Assembly (NCBI GenBank): GCA_963965975.1
Contig: OZ014416.1
Span: forward strand, 4,092,001 to 4,156,000
Source of the DNA: Xestospongia bergquistia
Lineage: Eukaryota > Porifera > Demospongiae > Haplosclerida > Petrosiidae
DNA length: 64,000 bases
Direction: 5' to 3'
Both the position numbers and the translations under genes were made by a program. Below are positions 24,948-36,072 of this stretch, piece by piece; position 1 is the stretch's first letter, and every line of letters starts with the position of its first letter. Under the pieces are notes generated by a model, which had not been told where the DNA came from, did not search any database, and saw nothing but the letters and a program-made list of their open reading frames with translations.

Positions 24948-27080
24948 ATGGCATTGACAAGCAGAAGGTTTATACAGTTGCCTTCTGACCCAGACCTCCT
25001 TTTACAGTGTATTGATGGTGCTGAAAGTGACTATTCAGACAGTGATTTCTACAGCTACATTGATGAAGAAGAAGCACTGACAGATCTTTTGCAAAGCCAT
25101 TTACTAGCAAGGCTGACTTCTGAAACCTTTGTACTAAAATGTAACTCTTCAGCTCCACCTTTACCAACAAGAAGCAGTTTCCTAGCTCCACGTACACCCA
25201 CGGATAAGATGATTTTACACACATGTACAAAATAATAATAATTATTGTAGTTCATCCATTGGTTGCCACCTCTCCAGCAACAGCTTTGCCCAGTACTAGC
25301 ACTACTGCTACAGCTAGCCTACCTATAGTTAACTAAAGACTACCAATAATAGCAAAGTAACTTTATAGTTCATCCATTTACTGCATCACCTGGGATTACT
25401 CTTGATATAACCAACAAACCACCACTTGCTTTCTTCAATCTATACTTTTCATCAGCAGTAAAAGATTTGATCTTTGTGGAAACAGCTACCTATCCTGTGT
25501 CAAATTGAATCTTACATGCATAATCATCCCAACGCTCTTGGTCATGACTGGAGTAGAAATCTGATAAAGCATGAGGAAGTTGACCCATTACTAGCCATAA
25601 TAATTACAAAGTGGCTAGTTAGATATCTGTCTGTGAGGTATTCATTATAACCAAGGAAATAGATTGATATGAATTGCAAGTTTTATTTATTACACTTACT
25701 TGTAATTGTAATTTTATTAGGAAGCCCTAAAAATTTGTGAATTTCCTGTACAACTTACTTATTTGTAGATCATACTGGAGCAGCAAATGGTCATTTCATA
25801 GTGATATAGTCAGTCATATCATGCAGAAGGTTTGAATTATTGATGAAATCTTGATCAGCTTAACGAGTCATTCTAGTTGGTTTATATTCCCAATAGAGAA
25901 ATTGCTGTTGATGAGAGTATCATTGGACACAAAGGAAGACTCTCGTGGTTCTAGTACATGCTCAAGAAGCCCACTAAATGGGATATTATACTTACTATAA
26001 TGGTTGTTAACGAGTCATACAGGAAAAGAGAAGATGGTGTCCCTGAGCAAGGGCTACCGTACAAAGTGATCTCATGTCTCCTTTATCAATAAGTGGATAT
26101 CATGTGTGTACCAATATACACTTTTCGCTGAATCAGAAGGGATTGAGTAGAGAATTTCAATTAGCAAAATTAACAAATGGTAAAAAGTAACAATCAACTG
26201 TACTTACGTTAGCCTAAAATGTAAGATATAGGTTAAGTCTATTCTTATTATGCAACAGATGGATTTTCGTGTCCGAAGTGGTCTGACAAGCTAGTGGTAC
26301 ACATGTTATCAACCTTGCATAATGAAAATATGATAGATAAGCGGAGGAGAACCAGAGCAGTAGATGGAGGAGTAGACGTGGCAAAAGTAGTTGAAGAATA
26401 CAATACGATATGGGCGGAGTCGACAAGTGCAATCAACTCCTACTATATTATGGATATGTACGCAGGTCAGGCAAGTAGTGGAAGAAAGTATTATTTCACT
26501 TATTTGATGTATCCATTGTTAACACCAATATTTTGCACAATATAGTTGCTGAAAACCTTTACCACACATTGGCAGCCGGATACTAGACGATCATAAATAA
26601 CCAGTTGACAGAAGGCACATTGCCTCAACAACAGTACTTCCAATGAGATTGAGCGAACATGGATTTCCAGAACCTGTTCAAAAAGATGCACCTTATGGAG
26701 TACGTCCCAGTCTAAAGTATGCAAGGCCCGAGGAAAAAAAGATCACAAAAACAGTACCAATGTAACATTTGTAAAACTCATTTGTATGTACTCCCATTTT
26801 TTAAAGATTACCATACCATACCAAATTACATTATGAATACTAAGAATCATCCTCATATACATCAATAACAATCTTTGTGTCTAGACTTTATGTACGCTTG
26901 TGTAATAATATGTATAGACATTGTCATGAATCGTTCCAAATGGCCTTACGATAGTCCAATTTGATCATAGAAATCATAGAAAAATACAAGACTTCACACT
27001 GGTGTTGAAGAAATCATTAAACCTGTGATGATAGAGGACTACAATCAATACATGGGTGGGGTCAATCTAAGTTAAGTCTA
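24948..27080 (+). pseudogene. piggyBac transposase remnants (copy 1)
   Basis: Successive pieces of a piggyBac-type transposase in different frames. An acidic N-terminus (24948-25235, GAESDYSDSDFYSYIDEEEA) is followed by an acceptor-like TATTGTAG and PGITLDITNKPPLAFFNLYF (about 25390). Next comes the segment around KWSFHSD (about 25780), then the first catalytic Asp in IAVDESIIGHKGRLSW (about 25900), then MGGVDKCNQLLLYYGYVRRS with the third catalytic Asp (about 26410), and a damaged C-terminal Cys-rich finger, QYQCNICKTHLYV (about 26750). A second partial MGGV segment (about 27050, Asp replaced by Asn) lies after the finger, out of normal order. This suggests a rearrangement or a second decayed copy. 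Many stops; inactive. Confidence 0.75.
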
Positions 27081-27122
27081 AGTTAATCTACTAGATTACA
27101 TATATTTAATTATAATTACATA

Positions 27123-27147
27123 ATATATATATATATATATATATATA
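27123..27147. repeat. (TA)n microsatellite
   Basis: A run of TA dinucleotides inside the piggyBac copy-1 spacer; the equivalent position in copy 3 has a shorter TA run near 56980. Confidence 0.9.
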
Positions 27148-27460
27148 CATATTATCTATTCCTGATAACAAGAAAACACACACACTTACATTATACTTAC
27201 ATCAGCAATCAATTATAATGTATTGTTTCACTTTGCCATACTGTGTGTTGTGTCTATGTACACGCTTCTCTAACTGTCTCTGTGTATGTGTATTATAATA
27301 TATTGCTCCACTTTGCCTGACTGTGTATTGTATCTATACATACATGCTTCTTTTCCTCTCTGTGTGTATATGCACTTACATTATACATACACTACCAATC
27401 AGTTTTAATATATTCCCTGACTGTAAGTTGTCTCTACATGGACATACGTCTCTTCCTTTC

Positions 27461-27497
<37 letters not shown>

Positions 27498-27502
27498 GTG
27501 TG
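27461..27502. repeat. (TG)n microsatellite
   Basis: A near-perfect TG/GT dinucleotide run in the right part of piggyBac copy 1. Confidence 0.9.
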
Positions 27503-28205
27503 CGTTAGTGGTGTGTTTAGCAATGGGTCTTTATAGAAGATACTATATTCACCTAGTTTTAAATCATCCAAAAGGAAGATTACAAGTTTCACTTTAAGTT
27601 TATAATACTATCAGCAAAGAAATGGCAGGCAAAACAGTAATATTATTACAAGAAAGAAAACTTACCTTGCTTTCTTTCCCAATTGAAAGTTAACTCCACC
27701 CAAATAAATTGACAGGAAGTGATAGTGAGGTGTGTCAAAGAAACCCTTTGTTGTGCACTAGTTTACATTGTTTGGCTTAGAACAAAGTATCAACAGACTC
27801 CCCACACAACAAAGAGATCAACTTTATGTTGATCATTAAGTGTTCGTAGCATACTACAGAGTTGAGCATCCATTTTATGGCTTTTATGGCTTTTCTTGTT
27901 GTTATGTAGCAACATCAACCTACCTACCCTGTCACACTAGTAACTTACCTGAAAGCATCATCTTGTTGCTAGAGTAAGCTTTTAAATCGTTGCTATAGTT
28001 GAAAAAGCATTATTGGAAAAGTAGCCGCCCATGGGCGTGATTACAGTTAATTTGCCACGCCTGTCAACTAAGAAAAGAAGTATGTCAGATAATGAACTTA
28101 TTAGGACTAAAAAGCAACGACTTTGAAATGTGACAAACTTCCAAAGGTACTTCCAAAGATGCGAACTTAATCCTTTTTGAACAGGTAATTCCTGACACAA
28201 TGAAA

Positions 28206-28840
28206 GCATGACTAGTTGTAAAAATTGATCAGGAAGAGCATGGAAAGGATAACACTTAGTAGAGCATCACTTTCATCTAATGGTTTCATGTTCTTGTTAT
28301 TATTCACCAGCAACTGTACTAATTTAGTGTGCAAATTCTTCAAGGGTTGATGCTTGGGAGACAGACCTATAAAGAAGAATTCACAACCATCAAATAGTCT
28401 ATTGACTGTTGGGCACAAGTTAAGTTGACTAATCAATATTGAAAATAATTGATGGAGATACAAAGTTATTTGTGGCTCTATCTGTTTTATGATAACTTTT
28501 AAAATACAATGCAATAGCTTCTAAACTAAACATCAACCTTTTTTCACTTAATGGATATTATTGTTTAATATTGATATAATATGTCCAAAGTTCAGTTTCA
28601 ATGTACAATTACTGGAAAAATCATCAGGACTGAATTCATCTGACAGTTTGGTTGTATCTATGAAAAGTAGAAGTGTGTTTCATTGTGACTATTGTTAAAC
28701 CTACCAATTATTGTTAAACTCACCAATTAGTTTAAGTTCCTGATATACATGAGCAACAAGTTCAGTACAAATTAATGAACTGAAGTTATGTTTGTAGTTT
28801 TTGAGAAATTCCAAGTATTCATCATTAACATTTACATTTA
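28206..28840 (-). pseudogene. Unrecognised spliced gene fragment, minus strand
   Basis: Reading leftwards on the minus strand, an exon at 28840-28724 is preceded by TCTGCAG and ends with a strong donor (GTGAGT). It encodes VNDEYLEFLKNYKHNFSSLI and onward. A 66-nt intron (28723-28658, ending TTTCATAG) leads to a second exon encoding DTTKLSDEFSPDDFSSNCTL and onward, with the phase conserved. From about 28556 the frame must change to stay open (YPLSEKRLMFSLEAIALYF). It changes again near 28440 into a frame open to 28206 (LFDGCEFFFIGLSPKHQPLK). Protein-like composition, a good intron and conserved phase argue for a once-real gene. The two frame changes suggest decay or small introns I cannot place. 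I do not recognise the family. Confidence 0.45.
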
Positions 28841-28844
28841 CTGC

Positions 28845-29790
28845 AGACAATCAAATCTATTTGTCTCTTTCATACGGTCTTCCTTGAAGCTTCTTACCTA
28901 CTTAAAATGTAAATAAAAATTTTAATTAATTATTTCGGTAGCTAACCTTCAACATATCTCACACATTACTTGTCGTTGCTCCTGTTAATTGATAAATTGC
29001 AACACGATCATACCAGCCAGAGAAAATTTTGTTCTTTAGAGGGAAAACTTCCACTCATTTATGGACTGTTCCCATATCAACATTAAGAAGCCCCACCTTA
29101 TTAGTACTGGACTCCCAACCCAAGTGGAATATGGAGGTCGTAATATATATATATATATATATTTCAAATATTTACACAACTAAACATATTTACTTACCAA
29201 TCCAACGTGTGAAAAAACAGCTCCAACAAATATTTAATAATTGCTCCAGAACTTGTCGTCCCTGAAACAAATTATCTCCAGTTACAAATTTCATTATATG
29301 CCTTTGTGGAAAAATCAGGTGAAGGTCTAATGTAACGAATGATCATGTGAATTATATTACTGAGGACTAACGCTATCTGAGATATTAAAGGTGGAGCACC
29401 AGTAGCTACTGGAGGTAATAAGTGGCAAAGCATGATGAAATGTATCAGGATGTAAATGAATTGGATTTGCTAGCAAAACTCCTAACTCTTTTTTCAGACA
29501 TGATCCAATGTAAATGTATACATTGTTAAACTATGTTGCTCTAGTGTCTCTGCTTCGTAATCATTCTATGTTGCTCTGTTGTCTCTGCTTCTGTAATCAT
29601 TCTAACTTCTCGAGATGAATACTTGATGACTGCTTCAACTTTCTCTGCAAATTTCAGTGCTTGCAAACATTCTGGACTGTATGAAACCTTCATACAGCAA
29701 CACATTCATTATCTTCATAAAATATTCTGGTAACATCTGAAATGATATGAACATCTGAATGAGTGTCATTAAATCGAGCTACATCTAGTT
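28845..29790. other. Intergenic, no confident gene
   Basis: Contains a (TA)n run at 29142-29162 and a short tandem duplication of about 34 bp (TATGTTGCTCTAGTGTCTCT-type) at about 29532-29605. No convincing exon chain is visible. Confidence 0.5.
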
Positions 29791-29976
29791 GTAGGTTTTG
29801 GGTTTAGAGTTTAGTTTTTAAAATTTAGTGTTTACCATTTTGGTTTTAGGATTTAAGGTTTAGGGTTTAGGTTTTCAAGTTTAGGGTTTAGAAGTTAGGG
29901 TTTAGTGATTTAGAAATTCTCGTTTCAGGTTTGGGTTTATGTTTTAATGTTAGTATTTAGGGTTCGTGGTTTAGGT
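29791..29976 (+). repeat. Degenerate telomere-like TTTAGGG/TTAGGG repeats
   Basis: Repeated GGGTTTAG, AGGGTTTAGG and TTAGGGTTTAG motifs with many substitutions, all in the same orientation, over about 185 bp. They resemble the TTTAGGG or TTAGGG telomere repeat families. An internal decayed telomere-like block or a simple-repeat coincidence are both possible. Confidence 0.6.
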
Positions 29977-30300
29977 GTATTTTACGTCTATTTTATCCCC
30001 TTTGTGGTGCGAAAAATACGCAAATTTTAATCCGATATTACCACAAAAATTCATGAATTTTGAAGACATCTTTTAAAATTTTTTTGAGAAAAAATACATG
30101 CATTTTAACCTCTAAAAATACTCATAATTTAAAAGACTTTTTGAAAACCTTTTGGGCCAAACTTGCATCTTTTCTCTTTTTCTATGTGTTTGGGTGACCA
30201 AAGTATAGATATTTAGACACCTTTGTGCCAAAAAAGTAAGGGCACACTTTTAAAATTGTGTATTTTATGCACAAGATGTTCAATTTTCACATATATTTTT
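29977..30300. other. AT-rich low-complexity sequence
   Basis: T/A-rich, with repeated short motifs such as GTGCCAAAAA and AAATACATGCATTTTAACC, similar in style to 24430-24770. No gene seen. Confidence 0.5.
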
Positions 30301-30839
30301 GCAAAATTAAATTAGAAAAAAACATTAAAAATTCCTTTATTTGGGTGACAAATTTAGGGAGATAGGGGTTAAAATTTCGTTGCATTTTTGGAGTCGAAAA
30401 TAGTTAAAAAGTGCTTAAATAATTGCGGATTTTGGTTGCTTTTCAGTAACATATAGTTTGGTATAATTTTGGTGCCAATAATACTTGCAAAAAGTCAAAA
30501 TTCACTTGTTTTCTGTAACAAATTTAGAGAAATAGGATTTATAATTTCACGGATTATATTACTACCCAATATTATCATATTACAACATAACGTACCTCAT
30601 TTTATGTTGTTATCTATATAACGTTTTATTATAATATAATTTTGCCAATTAACTACCTCAGATTACGCCCTAACGAACATGCCACTTTTCTGTAAATATA
30701 CTTCCAAATACCAGTGTATGTGTTGTAACCTAGCCGAGACAGATTCAACATACAACAACAAATATAAAAGAAAAAACTACTGAACATGTGCTTACACAAT
30801 ATATACATGCGCTCATCTGGAATATTCATAGTTATCACA
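30300..30839 (-). repeat. LTR-like sequence, copy A (minus strand)
   Basis: Matches 30905-31681 over most of its length, with about 240 bp missing. On the minus strand it begins TGTGATAACTATGAATATTC, immediately after a purine-rich tract (GAGAGGGGAAA). This is the layout expected of a polypurine tract and 3' LTR. A remnant of the same coding end (30840-30905, with deletion) lies on its 5' side. Confidence 0.6.
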
Positions 30840-30904
30840 TTTCCCCTCTCAAGCAAAATGATCAACTGGTTGAGGTATCAGCTCGAACTGCAGGGGGATC
30901 TTGA

Positions 30905-31681
30905 ACAAAAGGAAATTAGATAAAATCGGTAAAAATTCCTTTTCGGTGTCAAATTTAGGGAGGTAGGGGTTAAAATTTTGTTGTATTTTTGGAGTTGAAA
31001 ATAGTTACAAAAAGGACTTACATTTAAAAGGAAGTGCTTAAATACTTGTGCATTTTGATTGCAAACTATACTTCTAAAAAATACTTAAAAATTGATAGTG
31101 GCAAAATTTTGACAAAAAGGGCTTAAAATTCACTGAATTTGTTAAGATTTTGCATATTTTCAGTAACAAAAATTATAAGAAAAAAGAGATTAATTAGGCA
31201 TATTTTTGGCCCCAATAATAATTGGAAAAAGGCATCAAAATTTCAGTAGCAAATTTAGAGAAATAGGGTTTACAATTTCATGTATTACATTACTATCCAA
31301 TATTATAATGTTACAAAGTAACGTACCTCATATTATGTTATCTATATAACGTTTTATTATGATATAATTTTACCATGTAAATAGCTCATATTATGCCCTA
31401 ACGAACATGACAACACTATATATGTATACAGTACTTATCTTATAAAGCATTTCTAGTAATACTTACATGTTATGCCACTTTTCATTTTTAAGCATTATTA
31501 CCTGCTTAACAAGGAGCTATCACTTTCCTGTAAATATACTTCCTTTTGTTTTCTCCAATACCAGTATCTGGGTTGTAACCTGGCCGAGATAGATTCAACA
31601 TAAAACAACAAATATAAACTACTGAAAATGTGCTCACACAATATATACATGTGCTCATCTGGAATATCCCTAGTTATCACA
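30905..31681 (-). repeat. LTR-like sequence, copy B (minus strand)
   Basis: Second copy of the repeat, starting TGTGATAACTAGGGATATTC on the minus strand, directly downstream of GAGAGGGTAGAA (a polypurine-like tract) and of the pol-like ORF end at 31692. Together with copy A this indicates two tandem 3' ends of one LTR-retrotransposon family, by duplication or nested insertion. The far end of the LTR is not defined. Confidence 0.6.
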
Positions 31682-31691
31682 TTCTACCCTC

Positions 31692-32027
31692 TCAAGCTTG
31701 ATGCAGGGGTGCAAAACAATCAACAGGTCGAGGTACATAAGTAGAATGGCGAACAGCAACAGGACGAATTTGTGCAAGTGGTGGTATATCAATTTGAACT
31801 GCAGGAGGATCTGGATTTGGAGTGAACTCGTCTGATATATACCAATCTTCGACTGGTTCCTGTGGAACGTGATCAGAGTAGTTACATCTAAGATGGTCAA
31901 CATAACCATACTGTATTAAAAATAATGTAGGCGAATGTGGATTAGGCGAAACCTGCATGAATCCTACAATCAGTAAACAATATTCACAAACCTGTACATG
32001 GCTGCAAGCACCACACCCACTCATCAA
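31692..32027 (-). pseudogene. Ty3/gypsy-like integrase C-terminal remnant
   Basis: An open stretch of 111 codons on the minus strand whose last 70 residues resemble the end of a Ty3/gypsy Pol polyprotein. YGYVDHLRCN looks like the GPY/F-module motif (usually xxHVDQLR), followed by a Pro-rich acidic linker and a closing RHSTYVPRPVDCFAP, comparable to the RRSTRxxRPPxR ends common in gypsy integrases. It stops 10 bp before a polypurine-like tract and the LTR-like sequence. The first 40 or so residues are probably not coding. No protease, reverse transcriptase or integrase core is visible upstream, so this is a truncated relic. Confidence 0.55.
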
Positions 32028-32190
32028 ACTTCGATAGCCACACCCATTAAATATTTTGGATGTGGTTTATTTTGACCACACCTCATATTTTAATTAATGC
32101 TCCAGGTAGTCTAGGAAATTAATGCATAGCTGCAAGCACCACACCCAATTATCAAGCCACGATAGCCACACCCATTAATGCTCTACATAA
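31996..32190. repeat. Tandem duplication with GCCACACCCA motifs
   Basis: Two copies, about 130 bp apart, of GGCTGCAAGCACCACACCCA-type sequence followed by CGATAGCCACACCCATTAA. GCCACACCC-type words also occur near 38385-38430. Confidence 0.8.
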
Positions 32191-32374
32191 TCTCATTTCC
32201 CTCACAAAAGCAGACTAACTAATCTCTTGTGGCTTCCTCGGCTTTCTCTCTGGAAGATATACTCACCTTTATAGTTGTATTCTCGATACTTACCTTTACT
32301 GACTACTACAAATTGTATAATTGGGTACAATATATAGAGTAGTATAGATACAGACACACCATTTTATCATAAAT

Positions 32375-32425
32375 ATGTAATACTACCAAATGTAACACTG
32401 CCAAATGTAATACTACCACTCATTA
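32375..32425 (-). repeat. Left member of an inverted repeat flanking tandem array 1
   Basis: AATACTACCAAATGTAACAC followed by TGCCAAATGTAATACTACCA; it is the reverse complement, with few differences, of a block at about 36412-36475. Confidence 0.7.
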
Positions 32426-33544
32426 GATTACTTGTCAAAATTTACTGTATGTTGTTAACTTACTGCCAGGGCTCTTTGAGATAGAGGAATGTCTGTCTTG
32501 AGTCTTGATCCAGATGTCTTGAGCTTTGATCCACAAGTCCAGCGAAGCTACATTAATAGATGCATTATGAATTAATGTACTCTAGTACTGTATTCTGTTA
32601 ACATACTGCCCAGCGTCTTTGAGATCGTGGAAAATCTTGACTCTTGATCCCGATATCCAGCGAAGCTATAGTAATAAAACAGAAATTGAGAGTAATGTGT
32701 ATTATGAGTAATGAGTATTATGAATTATGTACACTAGTACTGTAAGCTGTTAACTTACTCCACAGACTCTTTGTGATAGAGGAATGTCTTGACCTTGATC
32801 CTGAAGTCCAGTGAAGCTACAGTAATAAAAGAGAAATTAAGAGTAATATGCAGTAATAAAAGAGAAAGTAAGAGTAATGATGTACACTACTACTGTATTC
32901 TGTGAACTTACTCCCCAGCGTCTTTGACAGATAGCAGAATGTCTTTGATTCTTGATCCCAATATCCAGTGAAGCTATAGCAATAAAAGAGATATATTTAA
33001 GGTTATGATGCATTATGAATTACTTTATACTAGTACTGTATGATCTTACTCCATAGACTCTTCGAGATACATAAATGCCTTGAGCCTTACTCCCTAGACT
33101 CTTCAGATGAATTTCTTGAGCCTTGAGCTTGATGTCGAGCAAAGCTATAGTAATGAAAAAGAGATTAGGAGTATTATGAATTAATGTATTATGAATTAAG
33201 ACTTATTAATTAATGCACACCAGTACTGTGTGCTGTTAACTTACTCCACAGTCTCTTTGTGGTAGAGGAATGTCTTGAGTCTTCATCATGATGTCCAGTG
33301 AAACTATGGTAATAAAAGGAAAATCAAGAGTAATGATGTCTTTTTTAAGTAATGTACACCAGTACTATATGCTGCTAACTTACTTCCCAGAATCTTCAGA
33401 TAGAGGAATGTCTTGAGCCTTGATCTTGACTTCAAGCGAAGCTACAGTTATACAAGAGAAATTAAGAGCAATGAATTACTTCATACTAGTACTGACTACT
33501 GAATGCTGTTGACTTACTGCCAAAAGTCTTTATAGAGAATTGTC

Positions 33545-34103
33545 TAGCCTCGTACCCAAGCTTTCGCGATAGAAAAGAAAGCTTGGTAACTACTGCTTGT
33601 GTATGCGCTTAATTATTGTAAATTATGTTATATGTTCATATCATAATGACAACATTTTAAATTAAATGACAAGTAAATGGGTCAGGTTTATATTGATGAC
33701 GTTTCATTCACTACTGAGTTTGGGCATGTCTAGCTGAGTTTGTCGGTTCTGCAGAGATTTAATGAAAGCAAAAAGAACGACAAATTTGTTCAGTGCTGTT
33801 GGAATACAAAACCACACGAAAATATCTTTTCCATCATATATAGCTTCAATGAACAAGAGTTTCTCCTTTTAAGAAATAGATTTGGCATTGCTAGCAGCTT
33901 TAGAACATACAGTAGAGCAGAAGAAAACTTTATATCAGTGATACAAATAGTCTCATATTACGGGTAAAGGAATTTTGTCGTCATAGTTGATGGAGGATTC
34001 ATAGAGTATACTAGTTTCAAAGAAATCTGTGGAAATTAAATGCATGCACAAACTGTAGTTACCAGGCTTTCTTTTCTATCGTGAAAGCCTGGGTATGAGG
34101 CTA
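33545..34103. mobile_element. Mutator-like MITE, 559 bp
   Basis: Terminal inverted repeats of about 45 bp: TAGCCTCGTACCCAAGCTTT at the left and GGGTATGAGGCTA at the right, flanked by 10-bp near-duplicates GAGAATTGTC and GAGAAATATC. The interior holds only a 75-codon ORF (33740-33967) that is not maintained in the sister copy, so it is probably not a gene. Long inverted ends plus 9-10-bp duplications point to the Mutator (MULE) superfamily. Confidence 0.75.
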
Positions 34104-35582
34104 GAGAAATATCTTGATCCTTGATCCTGACATCCAGCAAAGCTATTGTAATAAAACACAAATTAAGAGTATGCTATATTATGAATTAATGTACAGTAGT
34201 ATCGTATTTAGTTAACTTACTCTTCAGACTCTTCGAGGTATAGGAATGTCTTGAGACTTGAGCCAGACATCAAATGAAGCTACAGTGATAAGATGCATTA
34301 TCAATTAATTTATACCAGTACTGTATTCTGTTAACTTACTCCCAAGCGTCTTGAGATAGCAGAATGTCTTGATTCTTGATCGCAATATCCAGTGAAGCTA
34401 TAGTAATAAAATAGAAATTGAGAGTAATGTGTATTATGAGTAATGGGTATTATGAATTAATGTACACTAGTACTGTATGCTGTTAACTTACTCCACAGAC
34501 TCTTTGTGATAGAGGAATGTCTTGAGCCTTGACCCTGAAGTCCAGTGAAGCTACAGTAATATAAGAGAAATTAAGAGTAATATGCAGTAATAAAAGATAA
34601 AGTAAGAGTAATGATGTATTATGACTTAATGTACACTACTACTGTATTCTGTGAACTTACTCCCCAGTGTCTTTGAGATAGCAGAATGTCTTGATTCTTG
34701 ATACTGATATCCAGCGAAGCTATAGTAATAATAATGTGTATTATGAGTAATGGGTATTATGAATTAATGTACACTAGTACTGTATGCTGTTAACTTACTC
34801 CACAGAGTGAGACTCTTTGTGATAGAGGAATGTCTCAAGCCTTGATCCTGAAGTCCAGTGAAGCTACAGTAATAAAAGAAAAATTAAGAGTAATATGCAG
34901 TAATAAAAGAGAAAGTAAGAGTAATGATGTATTATGACTTAATGTACACTACTACTGTATTCTGTGAACTTACTCCCCAGTGTCTTTAAGATAGCAGAAT
35001 GTCTTGATTCTTGATCCCAATATCCAGCGAAGCCATAGCAATAAAAGAGATATTAAAGGTAATGATGCATTATGAATTACTTTATACTAGTACTGTATGA
35101 TCTTACTCCCTATCGAGATACATGAATGCCTTGAGCCTTACTCACTAGACTCTTCAGATGAATTTCTTGAGCCCTGAGCCTGACGTCGAACAAAGCTATA
35201 GTAATGAAAAAGAGATTAAGAGTATTATGAATTAATGTATTATGAATTAAGACTTATGAATTAATGTATACTATGATTGTATTCAGTTAACTTACTCTTC
35301 AGACTCTTTGAGATATAGGAATGTCTTGAGCCTTGAGACTGACATCAAGTCAAGCTATAGTAATAAAAGAAGTTAAGAGTAATCGTGTTTCATGAATCAA
35401 TGTAACCTAGTATTGTATTCTGTTAACTTACTTAACAAACTCATCGAGATAGAGGAATGTCTTCATCCTTGACCTCTGACAACCAGCGAATCTATTGTAA
35501 TAAAAGAGATTAATAATGCATCATGAATAAATTTATACTAGCACTGACTTACTCCCAAGAGTCCTTGAGATGGAGAAATGTC

Positions 35583-36072
35583 TAGCCTTGTACCCAGGTT
35601 TTCGCAATAGAAAAGAAAGCCTTGTAACTACTGCTTGTGCATGCGTTTATTGTAATTTACGCAATATACTGACATCATAATGGCAAGATTTAGAATTAAA
35701 TGACAAGTAAATGGCTGGGTTTCTATTGATGACGTTTATTTTACTACTGAGTTTAGCCATGGCTAGTTGAGTTTGTTGGTTCTGTAGATACTTAATGAAA
35801 GCAAAAAGAGCGACAAACATGTTCAGTGTTGTTGGAATAGAAAACCACACGAAAACATCTTTTCCATCATTAGCATAGAGTAGAGCAGAAGAATACTTTC
35901 TATCAGTACTACAAATAGTCTCACATTGTGATTAAAGGAATTTTGACATCAATAGTTGACGGAGGATTCCTAGAGTATACTACTTTCAAAGGAATCTGTG
36001 GAAATTAAATGCATGCGCTAATAGTAGTTACCAGGCTTTCTTTCCTATTGCAAAAGCCTGGGTACGAGGCTA
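35583..36072. mobile_element. Mutator-like MITE, 490 bp (sister copy)
   Basis: Same family and internal sequence as 33545-34103, with internal deletions. Exact 10-bp duplication GAGAAATGTC at 35573-35582 and 36073-36082. It sits at the same position of the array-1 unit as its sister, so it probably spread by array duplication rather than by a second insertion. Confidence 0.8.

Larger units (their letters stand above)
24770..28066 (+). mobile_element. Decayed piggyBac-family transposon (copy 1)
   Basis: The left end is a degenerate CCCTTTAACG followed by imperfect GCGGATGCA and TTTTGCA motifs. The right end (about 28019-28066, AGTAGCCGCCCATGGGCGTG) matches the right end of the intact-ended copy at 55299-57915, but its terminal GGGTTAA is lost. 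The interior carries fragments of a piggyBac transposase and the same TA, GT and CA-rich spacer (about 27120-27510) that is present in the other copy. Confidence 0.75.

Noticed and set aside
33740-33967. 75-codon ORF inside the MITE
   Set aside because: Not preserved in the sister MITE copy at 35583-36072.
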